From: Candidatus Aminicenantota bacterium
GTDB lineage: Bacteria; Acidobacteriota; Aminicenantia; UBA2199
Direction: 5' to 3'
Assembly (NCBI GenBank): GCA_030639705.1
Contig: DAOWKX010000007.1
Location: 1-8,653, forward strand
Length of the DNA: 8,653 nt
Of this stretch, positions 1 through 5,598 are shown piece by piece. Each line of letters starts with the position of its first letter. Positions within the stretch are counted from its first letter, which is position 1. A model generated the notes under the pieces. The model had not been told where the DNA came from, did no database searches, and saw nothing but the letters and a program-made list of their open reading frames with translations. The position numbers were made by a program, and so were the translations under genes.

Positions 1-619
1 CGTGAGATTTTAAAACTCCGGTAAACGAATAACCGGTGAACTGTGAGCCCTGGTCGGTATTAAAATATTCAGGCCTGCCTTTGGTCAATGCCTCCTTTAA
101 TGCCTCAACACAAAAATCACTGTCCAATGTTGTTGAGATCCTCCAGGAAAGTACATAACGGCTATATAAATCAATGACAGCAACCATGTAAACAAAACCA
201 TGACTCATTTTTATATAGGTGATATCAGTTCCCCAGACTTTACCTACACGGTCAATCTTTACACCTTTTATAAGATATGGATAAACCTTATGCTCCTTAT
301 TGGGTATACTCAACCTCTTCTTTGGATAAAGAGCTTCAACTCCCAAAATCCTCATCAAACGGCGTACTCTCCTTCTGCCTGCTTTAAAACCCCGACGTTC
401 TAACTCTTTACTCATCCGCCGGGTTCCATAATATGGCCATTTGGTATATATCCTATCCATCTCATCAAGAACCGATTTATCACTATCACTCATACCGGCG
501 GACCTATAGTAATATCCGGATCGGGATATATCAAGTATCTTACACTGCTTTCTTATGCTCAAATTCATATTATCCTTTTCCACAAAGTCCTTCCTTACAA
601 CTGGCCTATTTGACCGAGC
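1..619 (-). CDS. IS3-family transposase OrfB (DDE integrase core), partial at window edge
   Basis: This is the catalytic half of the IS3 transposase, which cuts and joins the element's DNA. Read on the minus strand from the slippage site, the frame stays open to base 1 (about 206 codons). The first part (ISRSGYYYRS ... YYGTRRMSKELERRGF ... RRVRRLMRILGV) is the HTH_21 region typical of OrfB. The rve integrase fold follows, with the first catalytic Asp in VWGTDITYI (about 212-220) and the second in NTDQGSQFTG (about 30-60). The third catalytic residue (Glu) would lie beyond the edge. OrfB is normally made as an OrfAB fusion by -1 frameshifting. The first in-frame ATG is at 568 and lacks a clear ribosome site, which supports the fusion. 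The 5' boundary at 619 marks the frame change, not a start codon. The family usually has about 270-290 residues, so roughly a quarter is missing. Confidence 0.9.
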
Positions 620-888
620 TTTTTTTTTAAAAAATCTATGATCACATCCTGTTTGCCAACCTTCTTGTACAGTTCCTCTTGCAGTTTCTCCAACTCATCT
701 AACCGGGGATCCTTCTTCTTTGTAAATACACTCTCTGCATTTTCCAGTAAATGCTTTCTCCATTGCCTGATCTGGTTCGGATGCACTTCATATTTTGAGG
801 CTAACTCGGATATTGTTATCTCTCCTTTGATGGCCTCAAGGGCTACTCTTGCTTTGAATACGTCATCATGCTTTTTACGTATCGACAT
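595..888 (-). CDS. IS3-family transposase OrfA (HTH, leucine-zipper)
   Basis: OrfA is a 97-residue DNA-binding protein. An HTH_Tnp_1-type helix-turn-helix covers residues 8-50 (FKARVALEAIKGE, ISELASKYEVHPNQIRQWRK). A leucine/lysine-rich coiled coil follows at about 63-90 (LDELEKLQEELYKKVG, IIDFLKKKL) and would mediate dimerisation. The ATG at 888 has a strong ribosome site, AAAGGAGGAG at 904-895, six bases upstream. The last codons run over the A9G slippage site, and OrfA terminates 22 bases beyond it. Ribosomes slipping back by one at that site enter the orfB frame and make the OrfAB transposase, while OrfA alone acts as a regulator or inhibitor in well-studied family members. Length and composition are normal for the family. 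Confidence 0.92.
   Translation of the reverse strand: MSIRKKHDDVFKARVALEAIKGEITISELASKYEVHPNQIRQWRKHLLENAESVFTKKKDPRLDELEKLQEELYKKVGKQDVIIDFLKKKLGQIGQL
619..628 (-). other. A9G slippery site for programmed -1 frameshift (orfA to orfB)
   Basis: On the minus strand, nine A residues followed by G end in A-AAA-AAG in the orfA frame, the canonical IS3-family slippage heptamer. OrfA reads K-K-K-L across it. After a -1 shift the reading continues into Ala-Arg-Ser-Asn-Arg-Pro of the open orfB frame. No stimulatory pseudoknot was identified. Confidence 0.8.
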
Positions 889-894
889 TTTTAA

Positions 895-904
895 CTCCTC
901 CTTT
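895..904 (-). promoter_or_regulatory. Ribosome binding site of orfA
   Basis: AAAGGAGGAG on the minus strand, six bases before the ATG at 888. It fixes the OrfA start. Confidence 0.8.
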
Positions 905-935
905 ATATTTTAGAGAAGTGCACCTTAATTCTCAA

Positions 936-962
936 ACTTTTCGGTCCGATTTTCCGAGACCA
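936..962 (-). repeat. IS left terminal region (presumed inverted-repeat end)
   Basis: The minus-strand tip begins TGGTCTCGGAAAATCGGACC. The TG dinucleotide, the GC-rich character against AT-rich surroundings, and the position about 60 bp upstream of the orfA ribosome site fit an IS3-family left end. The partner repeat is outside the window, so the exact length and boundary are unverified. Confidence 0.5.
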
Positions 963-1013
963 TTATAGAAGGCAGTGATTTTTCTTGACAATTATTTTTT
1001 TTTATGATACATA

Positions 1014-1057
1014 AAAGCATTTGTCATTCGTATAATATTAAATAAAGCAAATGCTTT
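1014..1057 (+). promoter_or_regulatory. Putative pepD promoter region: TATAAT inside a 10-bp inverted repeat
   Basis: AAAGCATTTG (1014-1023) and its exact complement CAAATGCTTT (1048-1057) flank a perfect TATAAT (1031-1036). No convincing -35 lies 17 bp upstream of that hexamer. A TTGACA at 985-990 has TACATA 17 bp downstream (1008-1013), giving an alternative weaker promoter. The flanking repeat could be an operator, or a leader stem if transcription starts upstream. The leader to the pepD ATG would be about 110 nt. It also holds a small TTTCC/GGAAA stem shortly before the gene. Confidence 0.35.
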
Positions 1058-1140
1058 CATTTCGTTTTTAATTGCATTGAAAAGATTTTTCCGGCAATGA
1101 GGTTTTCCCTTTGGAAATATAAAATGTTCCGGGGTATAAA

Positions 1141-1146
1141 AAGGAG
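1141..1146 (+). promoter_or_regulatory. Ribosome binding site of pepD
   Basis: AAGGAG lies six bases before the ATG at 1153 and supports that start. Confidence 0.8.
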
Positions 1147-1152
1147 TATAGT

Positions 1153-2607
1153 ATGAATGGTAAACACGAAAAAACAAAAGACATTTTGAAATGGTTTGAG
1201 GAAGTCACCAAGATTCCCCGATGCTCAAAACATGAAGAAAAAATATGCCAGTGGTTGATGAACTGGGCTCAGGAGAATGGCTTTGATACAAAAATGGACA
1301 ATACCGGAAATATTTTGATTAAGATACCTGCTTCTTCGGGGTATGAAAATTCTCCGGTTGTTGTCATTCAGGGGCATGTTGATATGGTTTGTGAAAAGAC
1401 GCCGGATTCCACTCACGATTTCAGTAAAGATCCGATTAAACTTATTTATGATGGAGATTGGCTGACCGCAGATAAAACCACTTTGGGAGCAGATAATGGT
1501 ATTGCCATTGCCATGGCAATTGTGTTGGCATTGGATAAAGAGCTTGCCCACCCTCCGCTTGAATTTCTATTTACTGTGGATGAAGAAACCGGACTGACCG
1601 GTGTCAATGCTCTGGAACCGGGATTTATTGAAGGAAAAATTTTAATCAATGTCGATTCGGAAGATGAAGGTTATTTTACGGTTGGCTGTGCCGGCGGTAT
1701 GAATACCTATTTGTCACTCCCTCTTCATTTTGAAGAAGTATCTGCAGATTTTATTCCTTATAAGCTGAAAGCCGGCGGAATGAAGGGAGGGCATTCAGGA
1801 ATTGACATCAATGCAGAAAAGGCCAATGCCATTAAAATTTTAGGCAGAACCCTTTTTAGTATAAAAAAGGAAGTTGATATTAAACTGATTGATATCAAAG
1901 GAGGCAGTGCTCACAATGCCATTCCCAGAGATGCGGAAGCCCATCTTTACATTCCCAGGGATGGTATCCAGAGAGTGACGGAATTGATAAATCAATTTGA
2001 AAACACACTGAAAGTTGAGTTCAACAATACTGATCCGGATATTCAATTAAGCCTCCAAGAAGATAAAGAGAACGATCATGGCCAGGCACTGTCATCAGAA
2101 GAGACTCAAAAAATAGTCGAATTGATTTTAGCTGTTCCCCACGGTGTTGACGCCATGTCCGTGGATATTGAGAATCTGGTTGAAACCTCGAATAATTTTG
2201 CCAATATCAAAATAGAAGAAAACACCTTGAAGATTCTTACCAGCCAGAGGAGTTCAATTGTTTCCCGTCTGGAGGCACTCACCGAACGGATCGAATCCGT
2301 TGTCCGTATTGCCGGAGGGTCTGCTCAAAGTGGAGATGGTTATCCGCCCTGGCAACCCAATATGGATTCACCACTTCTTAAAATGAGTACAGAACTGTAT
2401 GAAAAAACGTTTAATAAAAAGCCGGTGGTAGAGGTTATCCATGCCGGTCTGGAATGTGGTATCATCGGTGAAAAGAATCCGGGAATGGACATGATCTCCA
2501 TTGGCCCCACTTTAAAATATCCCCATTCACCCGATGAGAAAATTCATATCGGTACCATCGGAAAGGTATGGGATTTTTTAGTCGTTCTATTGAAAGAATT
2601 AAAGTAA
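1153..2607 (+). CDS. pepD: Cytosolic aminoacyl-histidine dipeptidase (PepD, peptidase family M20)
   Basis: PepD is a zinc dipeptidase that hydrolyses Xaa-His and other dipeptides in the cytosol, supplying amino acids. The 484-residue length matches the E. coli PepD class. Visible M20 elements, in order, are: the first metal ligand H75 with D77 in QGHVDMV; bridging D114 in LGADNGI; catalytic base E144 and ligand E145 in DEETG; D168 in NVDSED; the GGHSG motif of the lid/dimerisation domain at 212-216; a second conserved His in HAGLECG (430-436); and the last metal ligand H458 in YPHSPDE. All expected residues are present, so the enzyme should be active. There is no signal peptide. The gene appears monocistronic: the IS lies upstream and a convergent regulator ends 1 nt downstream, with no obvious terminator between them. 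Base composition is balanced and clearly less AT-rich than the neighbouring regulator. Nothing in the sequence links it functionally to the regulator. Confidence 0.95.
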   Translation: MNGKHEKTKDILKWFEEVTKIPRCSKHEEKICQWLMNWAQENGFDTKMDNTGNILIKIPASSGYENSPVVVIQGHVDMVCEKTPDSTHDFSKDPIKLIYDGDWLTADKTTLGADNGIAIAMAIVLALDKELAHPPLEFLFTVDEETGLTGVNALEPGFIEGKILINVDSEDEGYFTVGCAGGMNTYLSLPLHFEEVSADFIPYKLKAGGMKGGHSGIDINAEKANAIKILGRTLFSIKKEVDIKLIDIKGGSAHNAIPRDAEAHLYIPRDGIQRVTELINQFENTLKVEFNNTDPDIQLSLQEDKENDHGQALSSEETQKIVELILAVPHGVDAMSVDIENLVETSNNFANIKIEENTLKILTSQRSSIVSRLEALTERIESVVRIAGGSAQSGDGYPPWQPNMDSPLLKMSTELYEKTFNKKPVVEVIHAGLECGIIGEKNPGMDMISIGPTLKYPHSPDEKIHIGTIGKVWDFLVVLLKELK

Positions 2608-2608
2608 A

Positions 2609-4366
2609 TTATTTTATATTGAATTTATTTAATTTCTGATAAAGGGCGGTTCGACTTATCTTCATTTCTCTTGAAACCAGGGTTTTATTCCATCTATGCT
2701 TTTTCAGTAAATTAAGCATTATCTCTTTTTCAGTTTCATTAAATTTTTCTGAAGGTTTTTTACGTTGGTTATAAAAATGAATAATTTCATCCTTTAACCT
2801 AGATAAGTCAATGATGTCATCATCATCTGATAGGGAAATGATTTTTTTAATTTCATTTTGAAGTTCTCGAACATTACCTGGCCAATCATACATTTCCATA
2901 GCTTTTATTGCTTCCTTAGAAAAACCTTTAATGGTGATTTGATTTTCTTTGGAAAAGATTTTAACAAAGTGGTTGATCAGGGGAGCAATATCTTCTTTTC
3001 TTTCTCTCAAGGGCAGTATTTTTAAAGTAACATGGTTTAACCGATAGTATAAATCTTCTCTGAAAATCTCCTTTTTCAATAACTCTAAAATGTTTGTGTG
3101 GGTTAAGCAGATAATTCTTAAATCTACTTTTATGGGCAAATTTCCTCCAATACGATAAAATTGTTCTTCTTGAATGGCTCGTAGTAACTTTTTTTGTAGG
3201 CTTAAAGGCATATTGCCAATTTCATCTAGAACAAATGTACCTCCTGAGGACAGATCCAATTTTCCCTTTCTTTGATTCTTAGCATCTGTGAAAGCTCCTT
3301 TTTCATGGCCAAATAATTCATTTTCCATGAGATTTTCGGGAATGGCGGCGCAATTTAAAGCAACAAAATTACCTGAATTTCTTTTGGAATTAAAGTGAAT
3401 AAATTTAGCAACCAATTCCTTCCCGGTTCCGGTCTCACCTTCAATTATCACAAACAGGTCACTATTAGCAATTCTTTTACATTTTGATAAAAAATTTAAC
3501 ATGATGGGATTATTAGTGATAATTTCTGGAATTTCAGCTTTTTCTTTTTGAATAATTTTCTTGTTCTGTTCTATTAAAGAATCGATTATAGAAATTTCAA
3601 CCGATAAATCTTTTAGAAATTTAATGGTTTTTTGAGGAATAGATTCTTCTGTTTCTAGTAAATAAATAAAGAGCATACATCGAACACTTGAAATAAAGGG
3701 AAAAGAACAAAAATAAAAAGCATCTAATATTTTTTCATTTATACGGGTTTTTTGAAAAATATTTTCCAGTTGTAATATTTCCAATATTAAAGGATAATAT
3801 TCTTTTTTATAATTCCATTTTGATTCAATGATATTATTATTGTTTTCTCTGGTAATTAAAATAAGACTGCCCTTTCCCAATGCCCGATCGAATACCTTTT
3901 TAGCAAATCTAAATATATCAACAAATTCCTCCAGTTTGAAACCAATTTGGAGCATTTCTATCAGAGGTTCAGAGTATAAAAGCTTAATAGCTTCTTGAGT
4001 TTTATCTCCTTTAACGGTAAACATTTTGGAGATCCTATTTAAAACTGGTTGGACTTTTTTTGATATAACAAAATCTTGAACATTTCCTTCTTTTAAAAAT
4101 ATGTTTAAATAGCCAATACGAAAGTATTGATTTATTTCTATCTTTGCTTTGTGGATTTTGGTTGTTTCGATGAAAATACCGTTGGTTGAGCCTAAATCCT
4201 CAACAATAATATGTTTTTTGAAAACATTTATTTTGGCGTGTTTTTGGGAAATGAAAGATTCATTAATACTTAGGTCGTTTTTGGATGATCTTCCGATAAT
4301 TATTGTTTTTTTGGTTAAGGGAAATTTCTTAATGAAGCCACTTCTTAAATATAAAAGATAAAGCAT
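2609..4366 (-). CDS. FHA-domain sigma-54-dependent transcriptional activator (bacterial enhancer-binding protein)
   Basis: This is a predicted activator that uses ATP to remodel sigma-54 RNA polymerase, with input from a phosphothreonine-binding domain. Numbering is from the ATG at 4366 (585 aa). The FHA domain spans about 1-95, with GRSS (25-28), SQKH (40-43) and DLGSTNG (57-63). A poorly conserved GAF-like linker spans about 120-270. The AAA+ domain spans about 285-510: Walker A GETGTGKE (310-317), loop 1 GAFTDA (357-362), Walker B with D381/E382, arginine-finger segment R436/R442 in FREDLYYRLN, and WPGNVREL (495-502). A Fis-type HTH spans about 544-585 (WNKTLVSREMKISRTALYQ). There is no receiver domain, so the signal probably comes from a Ser/Thr kinase encoded elsewhere. 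A TTG six bases upstream could also start the frame, but it lies next to the predicted -10 box; no Shine-Dalgarno sequence precedes either start. The gene is markedly AT-rich compared with pepD and with the large gene to the right. It is divergent from a gene with a -24/-12 promoter. Confidence 0.92.
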   Translation of the reverse strand: MLYLLYLRSGFIKKFPLTKKTIIIGRSSKNDLSINESFISQKHAKINVFKKHIIVEDLGSTNGIFIETTKIHKAKIEINQYFRIGYLNIFLKEGNVQDFVISKKVQPVLNRISKMFTVKGDKTQEAIKLLYSEPLIEMLQIGFKLEEFVDIFRFAKKVFDRALGKGSLILITRENNNNIIESKWNYKKEYYPLILEILQLENIFQKTRINEKILDAFYFCSFPFISSVRCMLFIYLLETEESIPQKTIKFLKDLSVEISIIDSLIEQNKKIIQKEKAEIPEIITNNPIMLNFLSKCKRIANSDLFVIIEGETGTGKELVAKFIHFNSKRNSGNFVALNCAAIPENLMENELFGHEKGAFTDAKNQRKGKLDLSSGGTFVLDEIGNMPLSLQKKLLRAIQEEQFYRIGGNLPIKVDLRIICLTHTNILELLKKEIFREDLYYRLNHVTLKILPLRERKEDIAPLINHFVKIFSKENQITIKGFSKEAIKAMEMYDWPGNVRELQNEIKKIISLSDDDDIIDLSRLKDEIIHFYNQRKKPSEKFNETEKEIMLNLLKKHRWNKTLVSREMKISRTALYQKLNKFNIK

Positions 4367-4367
4367 G

Positions 4368-4381
4368 AACAAATTGTAAAC
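4368..4381. repeat. 14-bp direct repeat, copy 1 (AACAAATTGTAAAC), overlapping regulator promoter
   Basis: This is an exact copy of the 14-mer at 4498-4511. It contains the 9-mer ATTGTAAAC that recurs at 5351-5359. It covers the predicted -10 box of the FHA regulator, which fits an autoregulatory operator. Only one half-site is visible here. Confidence 0.5.
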
Positions 4382-4401
4382 AACCTGATACCTTTTGTCA
4401 A
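4373..4401 (-). promoter_or_regulatory. Sigma-70-type promoter of the FHA regulator, possibly leaderless
   Basis: On the minus strand, TTGACA (4401-4396), a 17-bp spacer and TACAAT (4378-4373) form a near-consensus promoter. The ATG at 4366 begins six bases after the -10 box, just where transcription would start. This predicts a leaderless mRNA and would explain the lack of a Shine-Dalgarno sequence. The -10 box lies inside the repeated AACAAATTGTAAAC element, so a protein bound there would block it. Confidence 0.55.
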
Positions 4402-4410
4402 TATGGGTTG

Positions 4411-4462
4411 AAATCAGGATTTTCTATCCGAAACTTGCTTATAATCAGCGGATTCCTGATTT
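4411..4462. repeat. Bulged inverted repeat in the divergent control region
   Basis: AAATCAGGA (4411-4419) pairs exactly with TCCTGATTT (4454-4462). Immediately inside, ATCCG (4426-4430) pairs with CGGAT (4449-4453), leaving a one-sided 6-nt bulge and an 18-nt loop. That makes 14 base pairs in total. It lies upstream of the predicted regulator promoter and about 180 bp upstream of the lipoprotein promoter, so it is more likely DNA-level regulatory structure than a terminator. There is no T-tract directly after it on either strand. Function unknown. Confidence 0.45.
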
Positions 4463-4487
4463 ACCTGTTTAGGTGAACTTAGTTTCC

Positions 4488-4511
4488 TTTACAACTTAAC
4501 AAATTGTAAAC
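4488..4511. promoter_or_regulatory. Candidate upstream activator site for the lipoprotein gene
   Basis: TTTACAA (4488-4494) and TTGTAAA (4504-4510) form a perfect 7-bp dyad with a 9-bp spacer. The right arm belongs to the second exact copy of AACAAATTGTAAAC (4498-4511). It sits about 130 bp upstream of the -24 element at 4641, a usual enhancer distance for sigma-54 activators. That the neighbouring FHA regulator binds here is inference. Confidence 0.45.
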
Positions 4512-4640
4512 TCGGAATATTGTCAATTCTTTAATTTTTTTTCAAAAAAATAAAAATCCCAAAAAATAAAATTTTATGAGAAGTTTGTTAATAATGAATT
4601 TTATGCTAAAATTAAAAATTAAGAAGCAAACCAAAATAAA

Positions 4641-4657
4641 TTGGCATGAAAAATGCC
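4641..4657 (+). promoter_or_regulatory. Sigma-54 (-24/-12) promoter of the DUF4382 lipoprotein gene
   Basis: TTGGCATGAAAAATGCC contains a perfect -24 block TTGGCA and GG (4643-4644) separated by exactly ten bases from GC (4655-4656). The -12 block ATGC is one base off TTGC. Transcription would begin near 4668, giving a leader of about 23 nt with the ribosome site AAAAGGAG. The same bases also form a short GGCAT-N5-ATGCC dyad, which could be coincidental. A divergently encoded sigma-54 activator next door strengthens the call. Confidence 0.68.
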
Positions 4658-4676
4658 TTTATATTTTGGAAACTCG

Positions 4677-4684
4677 AAAAGGAG
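4677..4684 (+). promoter_or_regulatory. Ribosome binding site of the DUF4382 lipoprotein gene
   Basis: AAAAGGAG lies six bases before the ATG at 4691. It decides the start against an in-frame ATG at 4646, which lies inside the -24 promoter block and would add 15 non-signal residues. Confidence 0.8.
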
Positions 4685-4690
4685 AATTTT

Positions 4691-5311
4691 ATGAAAAAAA
4701 TATTGTATTTAAGCATTTTAATTTTTATGATGATTTTTTTGATTAACAGTTGCAAAAAAAGCTCAGAATTACAGGAAAATGAAGACTATGTTGAGTTAGG
4801 CACCAAGACAGGTACTTTCAAGTTCTATATAACTGCTGACAGTGCGTCAAACACTGCGATGATCGCATCTCAGTCTAAAAAAGAAGATGTAATTAGCCTT
4901 GTGGTTACTATTGAAAATCTCGAGGTGCATCGAACTTCTGATTCTGATGCAGGCTGGATTTCACTTCCAATAACTGATGGCACTTTTGATTTGATGGTGC
5001 TTGATGCTACTTCCTGGGCTGAAATAATATCTGAGACTGAAATAGCGGCTGGAAATTATAATAAATTCAGGTTTGCCGTAACCGGAGCCCAGGTAACCAC
5101 TGAAAGCGGGGTCTATGAAGCTGAAGTTCCCAGTGGTAAAATCAAAGTCAATGTGCCTTTTATTGTTTACGAGGATGGTACAACAGAAGTTACCATCGAA
5201 GTTGATCCTAAGGCATCGCTAAAAGTCACTGGAAACAAGAACAATCCAAAATATAAATTAAATCCAGTCTTAAAGGTGACGAAAGTTGATGAAGAAGAAG
5301 ATGATGATTAA
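4691..5311 (+). CDS. DUF4382 domain lipoprotein
   Basis: This is a predicted surface or periplasmic lipoprotein of 206 residues. The N-terminus has two lysines, a hydrophobic stretch and a lipobox L17-I-N-S-C21, giving a lipidated Cys21. Lys follows at +2, not Asp, so outer-membrane sorting is expected. Residues about 40-195 match the DUF4382 pattern: TGTFKFYITA, a VTIENLEVHR strand, WISLPITDGTFDLM, AAGNYNKFRF, then a VPSGKIKVNVPF-type strand and YKLNPVLKV near the end. The family is beta-rich and of unknown function. A strongly acidic tail (DEEEDDD) ends the protein. The gene is preceded by a -24/-12 promoter and lies divergent from an FHA-type sigma-54 activator. It is probably transcribed alone, since the next gene has its own predicted promoter. 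The fold assignment is firm by pattern, but the role is not known. Confidence 0.85.
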   Translation: MKKILYLSILIFMMIFLINSCKKSSELQENEDYVELGTKTGTFKFYITADSASNTAMIASQSKKEDVISLVVTIENLEVHRTSDSDAGWISLPITDGTFDLMVLDATSWAEIISETEIAAGNYNKFRFAVTGAQVTTESGVYEAEVPSGKIKVNVPFIVYEDGTTEVTIEVDPKASLKVTGNKNNPKYKLNPVLKVTKVDEEEDDD

Positions 5312-5340
5312 TTGACCTAAAACCAGCAAATTCAACATTT

Positions 5341-5360
5341 TTTATAATCGATTGTAAACT
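5341..5360. promoter_or_regulatory. Candidate upstream activator site for the large secreted-protein gene
   Basis: TTTATAATCGATTGTAAA (5341-5358) is an 18-bp palindrome with one mismatched pair. Its right half carries ATTGTAAACT (5351-5360), identical to 4503-4512 in front of the lipoprotein gene. It lies about 145 bp upstream of the second -24 element. The half-site spacing (4 bp between TTTAYAA and TTGTAAA) differs from the 9 bp at 4488-4510, so a common dimeric binding mode is uncertain. Confidence 0.42.
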
Positions 5361-5417
5361 ATAACATTACCCAAAAAACTCAACAGAGTTTATTTTGAAA
5401 AGATCGATATTGTTGAC

Positions 5418-5446
5418 AATTTTTGTTGTTTTTTTTGACAAAAATT
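5418..5446. repeat. Perfect 9-bp inverted repeat between lipoprotein and large gene
   Basis: AATTTTTGT (5418-5426) and ACAAAAATT (5438-5446) are exact complements around an 11-nt T-rich loop. This could be a weak AT-rich terminator for the lipoprotein transcript or a protein-binding site between the activator site and the promoter. The stem has only two G-C pairs, so efficient termination is doubtful. Confidence 0.35.
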
Positions 5447-5500
5447 CAATATTAATATAAAATTATTCTTGTTAAAGTGCTTATTATATAGTTTTTGTGG

Positions 5501-5518
5501 TTTGGAATGAATGTTGCT
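5501..5518 (+). promoter_or_regulatory. Sigma-54 (-24/-12) promoter of the large secreted-protein gene
   Basis: TTTGGAATGAATGTTGCT has GG at 5504-5505 exactly ten bases from GC at 5516-5517. The -12 block TTGCT is perfect, and the -24 block TTGGAA differs from TTGGCA at one base. The predicted start is near 5529, giving a leader of about 70 nt that contains the palindrome at 5554-5571. It is the second such promoter within 900 bp of a sigma-54 activator gene. Confidence 0.66.
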
Positions 5519-5553
5519 TATATATATTTTGAAATATCAATGAAATTTTTAAT

Positions 5554-5571
5554 TTTAATGTTAACATTAAA
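5554..5571. repeat. Perfect 18-bp palindrome in the leader of the large gene
   Basis: TTTAATGTTAACATTAAA is a perfect palindrome centred between 5562 and 5563. It falls about 25-43 nt after the predicted sigma-54 transcription start and ends 18 nt before the ribosome site. It could be a repressor operator or form an AT-rich hairpin in the leader RNA. Confidence 0.55.
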
Positions 5572-5588
5572 GTCAAAACCTAAAATAT

Positions 5589-5593
5589 GGAGG
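5589..5593 (+). promoter_or_regulatory. Ribosome binding site of the large secreted-protein gene
   Basis: GGAGG lies five bases before the ATG at 5599, directly followed by a signal-peptide coding stretch. Confidence 0.78.
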
Positions 5594-5598
5594 CTTAG

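Larger units (their letters stand above)
1..962 (-). mobile_element. IS3-family insertion sequence, left part; right end beyond window
   Basis: Two overlapping minus-strand frames of the classic IS3-family arrangement are present. The upstream frame is a small HTH/coiled-coil OrfA and the downstream frame is an integrase-fold OrfB, joined at an A-rich slippage site. Upstream of orfA the sequence reaches a candidate IS tip at 962. Read on the minus strand it begins TGGTCTCGGAAAATCGG, and IS3-family ends typically start with TG. The other end and the target duplication lie outside the window, so the inverted repeat cannot be matched and 962 is a best estimate. The two frames show no stops or frameshifts over the visible part, so the copy looks intact so far. 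I do not assign a subgroup. The element lies about 190 bp upstream of pepD, and its genes are transcribed away from pepD. Confidence 0.88.
4382..4640. other. Divergent control region without genes
   Basis: This AT-rich stretch lies between the FHA regulator and the lipoprotein gene. Besides the bulged inverted repeat and the activator-site candidate listed separately, it holds a poly-A/T tract near 4530-4575 (possibly intrinsically bent DNA, which aids looping to a -24/-12 promoter) and the 9-mer AATTTTATG twice. I see no coding potential or RNA gene. A weak sigma-70-like pair (TTGTTA, 16 bp, TAAAAT) occurs just upstream of the -24 element and cannot be excluded as a second promoter. Confidence 0.5.

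Noticed and set aside
200..913. Plus-strand open frames across the IS.
   Set aside because: They are antisense to the orfA/orfB frames, which carry clear transposase motifs.
1225..2046. Three open frames on the minus strand inside pepD.
   Set aside because: They lie opposite a well-supported gene with complete M20 motifs and lack ribosome sites and recognisable domains.
4367..4372. TTG at 4372 as the start of the FHA regulator.
   Set aside because: It directly follows the predicted -10 box, so it would precede the transcription start. The ATG at 4366 keeps the whole FHA domain.
4643..4665. GGCAT-N5-ATGCC followed by T-rich sequence read as a Rho-independent terminator.
   Set aside because: The stem is only 5 bp and the T-run is interrupted by A. 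No plus-strand gene ends upstream, and the exact GG-N10-GC spacing is better explained as a sigma-54 promoter.
4646..4690. In-frame upstream ATG at 4646 that would add 15 residues to the DUF4382 protein.
   Set aside because: It lies inside the -24/-12 promoter and has no ribosome site. The ATG at 4691 has AAAAGGAG at proper spacing and starts a clean lipoprotein signal.
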